A stretch of 15,471 nucleotides of DNA from CAIJZX01 sp043766165 (GCA_043766165.1 JAYUIJ010000006.1:1-15471), one strand, 5' to 3'; shown: positions 1 through 6,917, counted from the first letter of the stretch. Numbers and translations are program-made. Notes: generated by a model not told the origin, from the sequence alone.

Positions 1-972
1 CGTTTTATCGGATAAGGGTATATCCGCTAAAAACATTCTGCAGGCAAGCTTGATGGCTGGAAGATCCTTTACTGTAAGGTCATTGGTTTGTAAATACTTT
101 ACAAAAGGTAAAAACTTTTTTATTGCCTTGATATCATGAATGGCATGAGGAGATTTACGGAAAGAAAAATGCAGAATTGGTACAAAACCTTCATAGAATT
201 CACAGGCATGGAAGATGCCTTCGATTCTTTTGATTTCTTGTTGGTTGCTCAACGTCGCATGATTTGCTTCTACGCCCACACAAAACTTAAGTAATGGATC
301 ATGTTTTTTGCCCTTGAGAAAGGTGCCAATTTGTTCCACAGTTTCAATTGAATCTGCATGAAATTGGTAGAAATAGTAACTTACTTCAGAATGAAAAAAA
401 TGCTTGAATTTGTCACGTTTCGTTGCAAAATACTTCTGGTTATATTTGTTCGATGGAATAATAATTGGGACCCGCTCGATTACCTCAATTCCGAGTTTTG
501 CTAACTCAGAAACTTTTGCCGGATTATTTGTTAACAACCGTACACGCTTAATATGAAGATCAGATAATGCTATCTTAGCCTTTTCATAGGTACGCTCATC
601 AGGCCTATGACCAAGTACTAAGTTCGCCTCAAATGTATCATAACCCTTATCTTGTAGTTTATAGCTTTTAATTTTTTCAAAAAGTCCTATGCCACGTCCT
701 TCTTGGCGAAGATAAACAAGCGCCCCACCTTCTTTACTAATACGACGTAAGGATTCTTCTAGTTGTCCACCGCAATCGCACTGTAAGCTACCAAGCGTAT
801 CTCCAGTCATGCATTCACTATGTATGCGTACGAGCGGCACTTGAAGACTATTTATTTTTTCTGTATACAAAACTAAAGTTTCTTTCCCGGAAACATCAGC
901 ATATACTCGAATGTGAAAACTACCATACTTTGTAGCAATTTTTGTGTCTACAAATGATTGTTTCCTATTCAT
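1..972 (-). CDS. ribA: GTP cyclohydrolase II with C-terminal extension (partial, runs off left edge)
   Basis: The frame is open from the ATG at 972 to the window edge (324 codons, no stop), so the C-terminus is missing. Residues 46-190 match GTP cyclohydrolase II, which converts GTP to 2,5-diamino-6-ribosylamino-pyrimidinone phosphate, formate and pyrophosphate. Visible features are VPLVRIHSECMTGD, the three zinc cysteines C54, C65 and C67 in the family's C-x10-C-x-C spacing, YLRQEGRGIGL (88-97), QDKGYDTFEAN and the RLLTNNPAKV motif (145-153). The family normally ends near residue 195. Here at least 130 residues follow, with alternating strand/helix-like segments that I do not recognise. The gene starts one base after the uppP stop, with no clear Shine-Dalgarno, so it is probably co-transcribed. 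It is visibly more AT-rich than its neighbours, which suggests recent acquisition. The enzyme assignment is firm. The pathway (riboflavin or another deaza/pyrimidine product) is unknown. Confidence 0.93.
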   Translation of the reverse strand, partial: MNRKQSFVDTKIATKYGSFHIRVYADVSGKETLVLYTEKINSLQVPLVRIHSECMTGDTLGSLQCDCGGQLEESLRRISKEGGALVYLRQEGRGIGLFEKIKSYKLQDKGYDTFEANLVLGHRPDERTYEKAKIALSDLHIKRVRLLTNNPAKVSELAKLGIEVIERVPIIIPSNKYNQKYFATKRDKFKHFFHSEVSYYFYQFHADSIETVEQIGTFLKGKKHDPLLKFCVGVEANHATLSNQQEIKRIEGIFHACEFYEGFVPILHFSFRKSPHAIHDIKAIKKFLPFVKYLQTNDLTVKDLPAIKLACRMFLADIPLSDKT

Positions 973-973
973 A

Positions 974-1792
974 TTATTTCTGCAACCAAATTACAATTAA
1001 TACGGCAACCCCTAACCCCACCCGATACCACATAAACACCGCGTAAGAATGCTTGCTGATGTATTTCAATAAGACCCGAATTGCGAACCAACCGACAATC
1101 GCCGCCACAATCGTACCAATCACAAAATCCATTTGTTGAGCGGATGTAAATGTTTCGTGTCGCAACTCGAACAGTTTCTTAGCCACCGCGCCGGCAATAA
1201 TTGGTGCCGACATGTAAAAAGAAAAACGGGCGGCCGCTTCACGCGTTAATTTCAAAACACGTCCTAGCGCAATCGTTGCCCCAGAACGCGAAACACCGGG
1301 CACAATCGCCGCCGCTTGAGCAACACCAATCAATAGGGCGCTTTTCCAGGTTAGCTTATCCATTCCATCACGCTGCACAGCATATCGATCAGCCGCCCAC
1401 AGAAGAATACCGGCCACGATCATGACACTGGCCGTTAAAGCCGGCGCCCGGAAAACTGTTTCGGCTTTTGATTCCAGTGCTGCTCCGGCAATCGCACCAG
1501 GTACCGAAGCGATAACAAGTAGCCAGCCCAAACGTTGATCAGTATTATTTCGAACATCCCATCTGGTAAAGCTCTTCAGCCAAGCACCAAGGATCCGTAA
1601 CAAATCACGCCAAAAAAACACAAGTAATGCTACCAATGTTCCCAGATGGAGAGCGACATCAAACGATAAATCGGAACCAACGGAAAAATGTGTTACACTA
1701 TGCAGGAACAATAAATGGGCTGAACTGGAGATCGGAAGGAATTCCGCTAACCCCTGAACAGCACCGAATAACGCTGGTTGAATGAAATGCAT
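974..1792 (-). CDS. uppP: undecaprenyl-diphosphatase (BacA/UppP family)
   Basis: A 272-residue integral membrane protein, the same length as characterised UppP. It dephosphorylates undecaprenyl diphosphate so the lipid carrier can re-enter peptidoglycan and wall-polymer synthesis, and overproduction gives bacitracin resistance in other bacteria. Both signature motifs are present: QGLAEFLPISSSAHL (13-27, with catalytic-type E17 and the Ser cluster) and PGVSRSGAT (165-173, with R169). About eight hydrophobic segments are visible. The ATG at 1792 places E17 at the family position. No Shine-Dalgarno precedes it, which fits a short or absent leader. A divergent PAP2-type gene begins 17 bp away, and the GTP cyclohydrolase II gene follows after one base. 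uppS, which makes the C55 carrier, lies about 4.4 kb away in this window. Confidence 0.97.
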   Translation of the reverse strand: MHFIQPALFGAVQGLAEFLPISSSAHLLFLHSVTHFSVGSDLSFDVALHLGTLVALLVFFWRDLLRILGAWLKSFTRWDVRNNTDQRLGWLLVIASVPGAIAGAALESKAETVFRAPALTASVMIVAGILLWAADRYAVQRDGMDKLTWKSALLIGVAQAAAIVPGVSRSGATIALGRVLKLTREAAARFSFYMSAPIIAGAVAKKLFELRHETFTSAQQMDFVIGTIVAAIVGWFAIRVLLKYISKHSYAVFMWYRVGLGVAVLIVIWLQK

Positions 1793-1809
1793 AAATAGGT
1801 AATCACACT

Positions 1810-2256
1810 ATGTTAATTCCGAAACTCGTCCTCATCCCGCTCGTCGCGGCCACCCTGACACAGGTCATCAAGTTTATCATACAAGGCATAAAAGGCGAAT
1901 TCCGCTGGTCCGCCTTGCAGGAATACGGCGGCATGCCGTCCGCACACACCGCGTTTGTTATTACCCTCGACACGGTCATTTGGCGCCAAGAAGGTTGGGC
2001 CTCACCCGCTTTTGCGGTCGCCGCTATTTTCTCATTACTCATCATCCGCGATGCTATTGGTCTCCGTCAATATCTCAGCGAACACGGCCGTATTTTGAAC
2101 ATGTTGATCCGGGAATTACCAGATAAGGAAGAACGTAAATTCCCATCTCATTTAGTTGAGCGCATGGGTCACACACCGCTGCAGGCGTTTGTGGGTGGGT
2201 GTATTGGGTTGTTAATCGGTCTCGCGCTCTACGCGTGGATTCCGGCGATTTGGTAA
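1810..2256 (+). CDS. divergent PAP2 family (DUF212) membrane protein
   Basis: A 148-residue membrane protein of the DUF212 family, described as divergent members of the PAP2/acid phosphatase clan. Family hallmarks are GGMPSAHTA (41-49), the RDAIGLRQ segment (75-82) and ERMGHTPLQAFVGG near the C-terminus, with three to four hydrophobic helices. The substrate is unknown. The SAHT and GHT histidine motifs suggest phosphatase-type chemistry on a lipid phosphate, and the divergent neighbour uppP acts on a lipid diphosphate, but this is inference. An AGGT element lies 9 nt before the ATG. Transcription probably ends at the hairpin 2282-2324. Only 17 bp separate its start from the uppP start, so the two promoters must overlap each other or the coding regions. 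Confidence 0.9.
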   Translation: MLIPKLVLIPLVAATLTQVIKFIIQGIKGEFRWSALQEYGGMPSAHTAFVITLDTVIWRQEGWASPAFAVAAIFSLLIIRDAIGLRQYLSEHGRILNMLIRELPDKEERKFPSHLVERMGHTPLQAFVGGCIGLLIGLALYAWIPAIW

Positions 2257-2281
2257 AACAAGATTTGTAATTCATTCACGT

Positions 2282-2324
2282 CACAGCGCACACTGGAGAG
2301 TGTACGCTGTGAGGAATGTTTTTT
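2282..2324 (+). terminator. hairpin, probable terminator of the DUF212 gene
   Basis: A near-perfect inverted repeat, CACAGCGCACACT (2282-2294) and AGTGTACGCTGTG (2299-2311), has one mismatch and the tetraloop GGAG. It is followed by a run of six T at 2319-2324. The T-run starts 7 nt after the stem, which is further than ideal, so termination strength is uncertain. Confidence 0.6.
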
Positions 2325-2342
2325 GGCGTGCTGTAATATTAA

Positions 2343-2374
2343 CCACAGCGTCGGCTCTCTAGCCGGCGATGTGG
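2343..2374 (-). terminator. hairpin, probable terminator of the mutM operon
   Basis: A 14-bp imperfect stem pairs CCACAGCGTCGGCT (2343-2356) with AGCCGGCGATGTGG (2361-2374), with two imperfect pairs and a CTCT loop. Read on the minus strand it lies about 30 nt after the mutM stop and is followed by TTAATATTA. The T content is weak, so it may act as a transcript-end stabiliser or rely on the convergent hairpin next to it. Confidence 0.5.
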
Positions 2375-2401
2375 ACGTGGCAGAATTCCATACCGTGAAA
2401 A

Positions 2402-3268
2402 CTACCGCTGACAATGTCCACAAAAATGCGTCCCGCGCCCAGCTAGGACGTTTTTCAAAATGACATGACCACAACGTTTACACTTCTGTCCATCGCGTCC
2501 ATACACTTTCAAAAACGGCATCATACTCCCCTTGTCACCATTCGCCGTGCGGTACGCATCAGCGGTTGTACCTTTTTTCGCAATGGCTAAATTCAAGATC
2601 GCGCGTATCCCTTTGTACAAATCTATTTTCTCTTTTGTCGTCATTGTTGAAATTCTACGCGCTGGTTTCACCTTGGCCGCAAAACACGATTCGTCAGCAT
2701 AAATATTTCCGATGCCCGCGATGACTGACTGGTCAAGCAACGTTGGTTTGATGCGTTTGCGTTGGTGCTTTTTCATCAACTCCATAAAACGGATTAATGT
2801 AAATTCACTATCCAGCGGTTCCGGTCCGTAACCTTGTTCTTCTAACCATTTCTCTAACGACCCTGTAGCAACTAACTTTACAAACCCAAACTGACGCTGA
2901 TCATTAAAGTACAATGTTCCACCAGTACAGCGAAAAACTACATGACTGTACTTATTTGGTAAATCATAAATTCCACCGGGAATCGGATGGCCGCCAACTC
3001 GCATCTTCCCCTTTTTCGGCTGCCAGATAAGTTGGCCGGACATTTTGAGATGAATAATAATTGTCCAACCATTATCCAATTCGATAAGGACTAGTTTGGC
3101 ACGACGGTGAACAAAACCAACCCGTGCACCAACCACACGTTTGCGGAACGTCGCCACCGAAACTTTCACCATTTTCGGTAACCCCACATCAACACCAACA
3201 ACGCGTTGCTTCGGCATCACCTGATCAAGCTCACGTCGGATGGTTTCGACTTCTGGTAACTCAGGCAA
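2402..3268 (-). CDS. mutM: formamidopyrimidine-DNA glycosylase (Fpg/MutM)
   Basis: A 288-residue bifunctional glycosylase/AP lyase that removes 8-oxoguanine and formamidopyrimidines from DNA. The N-terminus PELPEVETI supplies the catalytic Pro (exposed after Met removal) and Glu. RRAK (55-58) gives the conserved Lys. The H2TH region contains GIGNIYADE. The C-terminal zinc finger has C263, C266, C283 and C286 with GRGTHFC, including the damage-contacting Arg. The start must be the TTG at 3268, because the nucleophilic Pro has to be residue 2; no ATG is available there. No Shine-Dalgarno is visible. A tandem 8-bp repeat lies immediately upstream. It is the last gene of the rarA operon, 82 bp after the preceding stop. 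All catalytic residues that I can check are intact. Confidence 0.97.
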   Translation of the reverse strand: MPELPEVETIRRELDQVMPKQRVVGVDVGLPKMVKVSVATFRKRVVGARVGFVHRRAKLVLIELDNGWTIIIHLKMSGQLIWQPKKGKMRVGGHPIPGGIYDLPNKYSHVVFRCTGGTLYFNDQRQFGFVKLVATGSLEKWLEEQGYGPEPLDSEFTLIRFMELMKKHQRKRIKPTLLDQSVIAGIGNIYADESCFAAKVKPARRISTMTTKEKIDLYKGIRAILNLAIAKKGTTADAYRTANGDKGSMMPFLKVYGRDGQKCKRCGHVILKNVLAGRGTHFCGHCQR

Positions 3269-3275
3269 GGGTTGG

Positions 3276-3307
3276 CTAATTAGGTAATTGGTTGATTAGT
3301 TAATTAG
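3276..3307. repeat. degenerate 8-bp tandem repeat upstream of mutM
   Basis: Four consecutive octamers resemble TTAATTAG: CTAATTAG, GTAATTGG, TTGATTAG and TTAATTAG. The array stops 7 bp before the TTG start of mutM on the minus strand and abuts the hairpin 3307-3324. Its function is unknown. Confidence 0.6.
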
Positions 3308-3324
3308 TTCGTTGAAAAACGAAC
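3307..3324. other. small perfect hairpin between the hypothetical gene and mutM
   Basis: A 7-bp perfect stem, GTTCGTT (3307-3313) and AACGAAC (3318-3324), encloses a GAAA loop. On the minus strand it lies about 27 nt after the stop of the 3351-3680 gene. It lacks a T-run, so it may be a processing or partial attenuation site between operon genes. Confidence 0.4.
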
Positions 3325-3350
3325 ATTCTTTACTTACTACTTTCTACTTT

Positions 3351-3680
3351 TTACTGCGCACTGAACGCCTTCGCATCAATTTCATCCCACCCATCACTTT
3401 TCCACTGATACGCATGCAAACTATGGTGAAATTCCGCATCGCTGTAGTCATATTTCACGCCTGCCGCGGCGCCCATTTTCCGGCCGCCAAAGGTATGCTT
3501 ACCAAGCACGACAGGTTTAGTAAGTAATTCCAGCCGCATTTTTCCGGCTGGTGAGGTGAATTCGATAAAATCACATTCACCCGGACCTTCATCTTCATCT
3601 AATTTTTCCTGACCACGCTTATCAACTGGAAAGCGGTCAAGAATAGTAGCAACTAAATCGAGCCAGCGGTCTTTAGTCAT
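3351..3680 (-). CDS. small acidic hypothetical protein
   Basis: A 109-residue soluble protein of unknown function. It is acidic near the N-terminus (a KLDEDEGPGE stretch at 26-35), followed by strand-like segments (CDFIEFTSPAGKMRLELLTKPVVLGKHTFGGRK). The C-terminal part is aromatic and acidic (YDYSDAEFHHSLHAYQWKSDGWDEI). There is no signal peptide and no membrane segment. Its pattern resembles an uncharacterised small-protein family I associate with Patescibacteria, but I cannot name it. Its ATG overlaps the stop of the upstream VTT gene by 4 bp (ATGA), so translation is probably coupled. It is the third gene of the rarA operon. Confidence 0.8.
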   Translation of the reverse strand: MTKDRWLDLVATILDRFPVDKRGQEKLDEDEGPGECDFIEFTSPAGKMRLELLTKPVVLGKHTFGGRKMGAAAGVKYDYSDAEFHHSLHAYQWKSDGWDEIDAKAFSAQ

Positions 3681-4441
3681 ATTGATTTTGATGAATTATT
3701 CATGAGTGGAACTGATTCGTGATTCAGTAAACGATGCATGATTTTTTGCCAATCGAGCTTGAACATCATGTAACCGATCGCTGCTAAGGCAGCAATGGTG
3801 ACAAGTTGACTGATCACGCCCGTTGCACTAGCGGCCGTCCCTAAATCCAAGGTACGAGTGACAAAATAACTAGAATACGTAACGATTAAACCAGCTCCAA
3901 TCTTTCCAATAGTCGACGGAATCCAGGCTTTCCACCATGGATACCGTAACATCCCTAGCGGAATCATCAACATATCATCTGGCAACGGCGTCGTACCAAA
4001 AATAACGAGTAACACGGTTATCATCCGTGGGCGAAAGGCTAGGATTTTTTCTAGCGCATCATACGTTTCTGGTTTCTGGTGTCGGAACCATTTCGTGCCC
4101 CACGTCCCGATAATATACCCCACCATCTGCCCAACCCCAGCCCCAAGTCCCATCAATACGCCTAACCAAAATGGATTGAGGCCTTGGGTAGCCAAGAAGA
4201 AAACAATGATTGTGTAGGGGAAAAAAACGGTCGCACTTGTACTACCAATCAGCGCGGAAAAGAACGCACCTGCATAGCCCCATCGTAAAGCAATCGTCGT
4301 CCAATTATGCGTCAGCGTGCCGTACTCACTGGCCAAGAATGGAATCGTCAAAATCCCTAAACCCAGGAAAAATAAAACGATGAAAAATAAAATAATTCCT
4401 AACTCTACGCGACCGAATTTGAATGGTTTGAAATGAATCAT
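3677..4441 (-). CDS. VTT (DedA-like) domain membrane protein
   Basis: A 254-residue polytopic membrane protein. The VTT (formerly SNARE-associated) domain spans about residues 50-195. It shows a re-entrant-type VFFPYTIIVFFLA segment (72-84), a glycine-rich GLGAGVGQMVGYIIG stretch (98-112), and TPLPDDMLMIPLGMLRYPWWKAWIPSTIGKIG with the typical PxPDD motif at 153-156. DedA/VTT proteins are flippases or transporters of lipids in envelope biogenesis, including undecaprenyl phosphate recycling in characterised members. Which lipid this one handles is unknown. The C-terminal tail (231-254) is hydrophilic. The gene overlaps rarA upstream and the hypothetical gene downstream by 4 bp each (ATGA). Confidence 0.85.
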   Translation of the reverse strand: MIHFKPFKFGRVELGIILFFIVLFFLGLGILTIPFLASEYGTLTHNWTTIALRWGYAGAFFSALIGSTSATVFFPYTIIVFFLATQGLNPFWLGVLMGLGAGVGQMVGYIIGTWGTKWFRHQKPETYDALEKILAFRPRMITVLLVIFGTTPLPDDMLMIPLGMLRYPWWKAWIPSTIGKIGAGLIVTYSSYFVTRTLDLGTAASATGVISQLVTIAALAAIGYMMFKLDWQKIMHRLLNHESVPLMNNSSKSI

Positions 4442-5724
4442 TGCTTGCGGAATGGATTACGTTTTGGCGTATAGTATACCTTATTTTTCAGGACATCGGG
4501 TAGGTATTGCTGATCCGCCTCATCCCCTGTGTAGTCGTGGGAATATTTGTACCCTTGGTGATATCCCAGCTGCTTCATGAGCTTCGTCGGTGCATTTCTG
4601 AGATTCAGCGGAACTTGCACATTGAGATGCTCTTTCACATCGCTCATGGCATTTCCATAAGCCACATATGTTTCATTTGACTTTGGACAGGTCGATAAAT
4701 AGATGACCACATGTGAGAGATTAATAGCGCATTCTGGATAGCCCACTAAATCGCAGGCTTGCATGCAGGCGATGGCGAGCGGTAAGGCATGAACATCAGC
4801 CATCGACACATCCTCCGAAGCGAAAATCACCATCCGCCGCGCGATGAACAACGGATCTTCCCCGGCTTCCACCATTCGTCCAAGCCAGTATAACGCCGCA
4901 TCCGGTTGCGAACCGCGCATCGATTTGATGAAGGCGGAAATAATATTGTAATGCTCTTCCCCCTTTTTATCGTAACGCAAGCTCGGTTTTTGATAGGCAT
5001 CAGCAACGGTCTGTAAAGTAATGATCCACTTCCCTTTCTCTGGACTGGTAGCTTTATAGGCTAACTCCAAGGCGTTCAACGCTGTCCGCGCATCACCATT
5101 CGCCGCAGTCGTGAGCAATTCCATTGCTTGCGGCTCCAGCTCAACGTTTTCTTTTCCGTACCCACGATCTTTGTCATTCAGTGCGCGCGTCACAATCGTT
5201 GCTAATACCTCAGGCTGCAATCGCTCAAGCACCACAACTTGGCATCGTGACAACAGTGGTGAGATTACTTCGAAGCTGGGATTTTCCGTTGTCGCGCCAA
5301 TCAATGTCACCACGCCATTTTCTACATACGGCAACAACGCATCTTGTTGGGCCTTATTCCAACGGTGAATCTCATCAACAAATAATACTGTCCGCAGCTT
5401 TTTAAACTTTCGTCGTTCTTGCGCCGCGGCAACAGCTTGGAGTAAATCATCTTTACTGCTGAGTACACCAGATAATCCAACGAACGTAGCCTTGGTATGA
5501 TGCGCAATAATTCGGGCCAAGGTCGTCTTCCCACTCCCCGGCGGTCCCCACAGAATCATCGAAAATAATTCATCATTTTCCACCGCTCGGCGCAGAATAG
5601 TTTTTGGTCCAACCACAGTTTCTTGTCCTACATAATCATCCAAATTCTGCGGACGCAAACGATCCGCTAAAGGGGCGCTTTGAGCTAATTCGCCCTCCAG
5701 CACTTGATCAAACAGGTCAGACAT
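4438..5724 (-). CDS. rarA: replication-associated recombination protein A (RarA/MgsA AAA+ ATPase)
   Basis: A 428-residue clamp-loader-like AAA+ ATPase acting at stalled or gapped replication forks. Visible features are DRLRPQNLDDYVGQ (21-34), Walker A GPPGSGKT (60-67), Walker B LFVDEIH (114-120), sensor 1 GATTENPS (143-150), arginine finger SR (159-160) and sensor 2 DARTALN (211-217). The C-terminal tetramerisation region has EDPLFIARRM, ASEDVSMAD and KSNETYVAYGNAM. The length is normal for the family. It heads a four-gene operon. A strong promoter lies 11 nt upstream (see 5736-5764) and there is no Shine-Dalgarno, so the transcript is nearly leaderless. Confidence 0.97.
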   Translation of the reverse strand: MSDLFDQVLEGELAQSAPLADRLRPQNLDDYVGQETVVGPKTILRRAVENDELFSMILWGPPGSGKTTLARIIAHHTKATFVGLSGVLSSKDDLLQAVAAAQERRKFKKLRTVLFVDEIHRWNKAQQDALLPYVENGVVTLIGATTENPSFEVISPLLSRCQVVVLERLQPEVLATIVTRALNDKDRGYGKENVELEPQAMELLTTAANGDARTALNALELAYKATSPEKGKWIITLQTVADAYQKPSLRYDKKGEEHYNIISAFIKSMRGSQPDAALYWLGRMVEAGEDPLFIARRMVIFASEDVSMADVHALPLAIACMQACDLVGYPECAINLSHVVIYLSTCPKSNETYVAYGNAMSDVKEHLNVQVPLNLRNAPTKLMKQLGYHQGYKYSHDYTGDEADQQYLPDVLKNKVYYTPKRNPFRKQ

Positions 5725-5735
5725 AGAATGTCTAC

Positions 5736-5764
5736 ATTTTAGCGCGCTTTCACCTCATTGACAA
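5736..5764 (-). promoter_or_regulatory. promoter of the rarA operon
   Basis: The -35 box TTGTCA (5764-5759), an exact 17-bp spacer and the -10 box TAAAAT (5741-5736) match the sigma-70 consensus well. The expected transcription start near 5729 leaves about 5 nt before the rarA ATG at 5724. The -35 overlaps a TTGACA on the opposite strand. Confidence 0.75.
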
Positions 5765-5810
5765 CGCTAGAAAAACAGCGCACCGTTCACATATCGACCG
5801 GCACACAAAC

Positions 5811-5815
5811 GGAGG
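5811..5815 (+). promoter_or_regulatory. Shine-Dalgarno that decides the start of the small His/Cys-rich gene
   Basis: A perfect GGAGG lies 8 nt before the ATG at 5824. This argues for that start over the upstream in-frame TTG at 5758. Such a clear Shine-Dalgarno is unusual in this window. Confidence 0.7.
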
Positions 5816-5823
5816 ATCAACCC

Positions 5824-6069
5824 ATGCCTCATGTTATGAGCACCCTGATTGATGCTTGGTTCAAACAGCATCCGCAAGCCCATCGCACCTTCAACCAAAA
5901 TCGGCAAATTATTTGCCACCGAGTAGAAAAAAGCGGTCACCCCAGTGCCGTAATGTCCCATGGTGCACAGGGCATGCATCACTGTCCATTCTGCAATGAA
6001 CATCTCGCCCATCCTCAACCGCTATCGCCGATCGGGTCCAGCGAATTCTGGTGGCCGCATGCAGTCTAA
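5824..6069 (+). CDS. small His/Cys-rich protein, possible metal-binding
   Basis: An 81-residue protein that I do not recognise. It contains eleven histidines and three cysteines. C31 lies in IICHRV, and the CPFC motif (54-57) is flanked by HH before it and H60 and H63 after it, a composition that could bind zinc or another metal. There is no signal peptide or membrane segment. The start is fixed by the GGAGG 8 nt upstream, and a terminator with a T-run follows the stop by about 8 nt, so it looks like a complete monocistronic gene. It is divergent from rarA and convergent with uppS. The main doubt is the lack of a recognised family. An in-frame TTG at 5758 would add 22 residues without support. 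Confidence 0.6.
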   Translation: MPHVMSTLIDAWFKQHPQAHRTFNQNRQIICHRVEKSGHPSAVMSHGAQGMHHCPFCNEHLAHPQPLSPIGSSEFWWPHAV

Positions 6070-6077
6070 CCCAATTG

Positions 6078-6105
6078 AGCCCGTGCCAACCACATGGGCT
6101 TTTTT
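6078..6105 (+). terminator. terminator of the small His/Cys-rich gene
   Basis: The stem AGCCC (6078-6082) and GGGCT (6096-6100) is extended by GTG/CAC across a small bulge and followed directly by six T (6100-6105). It begins 8 nt after the stop codon at 6069. Confidence 0.7.
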
Positions 6106-6109
6106 AATT

Positions 6110-6160
6110 CACCCCTCCTTAGTCGAGGAGGGGTTCATGCGCGCACGCATGAAAGGGGTG
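6110..6160. other. cluster of perfect and mutually exclusive hairpins downstream of uppS
   Basis: Two adjacent perfect stems are visible: CCCCTCCT (6112-6119) with AGGAGGGG (6126-6133), and TTCATGCG (6134-6141) with CGCATGAA (6146-6153). The outer CACCCC (6110-6115) could instead pair with GGGGTG (6155-6160), closing the second hairpin and disrupting the first. They lie between the convergent ends of the 5824-6069 gene and uppS. Neither hairpin has a T-run, so they may be 3'-end stabilisers or a bidirectional transcription barrier. Confidence 0.5.
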
Positions 6161-6162
6161 GT

Positions 6163-6867
6163 CTACGTACCGAACCGTCGCTGCCGTCGTCCAAATTCCG
6201 CTAAGGCCTCATCCAAATCACTCTCTTTAAAATTCGGCCAATGTTTTTTCATGAAAATTAATTCGCTATACACACCTTGCCAGGCCAAGAAACCTGATAA
6301 CCGTTGTTCACCCGACGTGCGGATAATCAGATCTGGATCTGGCTGATGTTGTGTATACATTGCTTCACTAAGAGATTGTTCAGTAATTGCTGAACTGTTC
6401 TTAGCAGTTTTCATGACTTTTTTTACCGCATCAACAATTTCTTGACGCCCGCCATAGTTAATCGCTAACTGCAATGTTCCACGCGTATTATTTTTTGTCA
6501 GTTCCATCGCGTCAGCAATGTGCTTCTGCAAACTTGTCGGCAATTCTTTAACCCGACCAATAACACTAATCTTAATATTCTTCTTATGTAAATCATCAAC
6601 TTCGTTGAATAACGCCAAGGTCAATAACTTCATCAGGTAATTTACTTCTTTCTTTGTCCGATTCCAATTCTCAGTTGAGAATGCGTAGACAGTTAAAATC
6701 TCAATCCCCCGATCGAGACACCAAATGCCAACTTTTTTAAAAACGCCATACCCACGTCGGTGTCCTTCCAGCGACGGCAAACCACGGCTCTCCGCCCAAC
6801 GACGATTACCGTCCATGATAATACCGAGATGTCTGACGCCGTGATTTCCTGATGTGGCAGGTTTCAT
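6163..6867 (-). CDS. uppS: isoprenyl transferase / undecaprenyl diphosphate synthase
   Basis: A cis-prenyltransferase that extends farnesyl diphosphate with isopentenyl diphosphate to the undecaprenyl carrier. Signatures are HLGIIMDGNRRWAESRG (catalytic Asp in MDGN, residue 19 from the chosen start), YAFSTENWNR and the C-terminal PDPDLIIRTSGEQRLSGFLAWQGVYSEL. From the ATG at 6867 the protein has 234 residues. An in-frame TTG at 6909, preceded by AAGG, would give 248. Both keep the catalytic core, and neither start has a convincing Shine-Dalgarno. It is divergent from the tRNA-Pro gene. Together with uppP in the same window it covers both supply and recycling of the wall lipid carrier. Confidence 0.96.
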   Translation of the reverse strand: MKPATSGNHGVRHLGIIMDGNRRWAESRGLPSLEGHRRGYGVFKKVGIWCLDRGIEILTVYAFSTENWNRTKKEVNYLMKLLTLALFNEVDDLHKKNIKISVIGRVKELPTSLQKHIADAMELTKNNTRGTLQLAINYGGRQEIVDAVKKVMKTAKNSSAITEQSLSEAMYTQHQPDPDLIIRTSGEQRLSGFLAWQGVYSELIFMKKHWPNFKESDLDEALAEFGRRQRRFGT

Positions 6868-6917
6868 AAAGTCGACATTCAGTGTCTCATATATGGCTGC
6901 ATAAATCAAGCCTGACC

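Noticed and set aside
5758..5823. N-terminal extension of the small His/Cys-rich gene from a TTG
   Set aside because: The perfect GGAGG at 5811-5815 points to the ATG at 5824, and the extension overlaps the rarA -35 region.
5767..6018. Minus-strand open frame opposite the small His/Cys-rich gene
   Set aside because: It has no ribosome site, and the plus-strand gene has complete expression signals.
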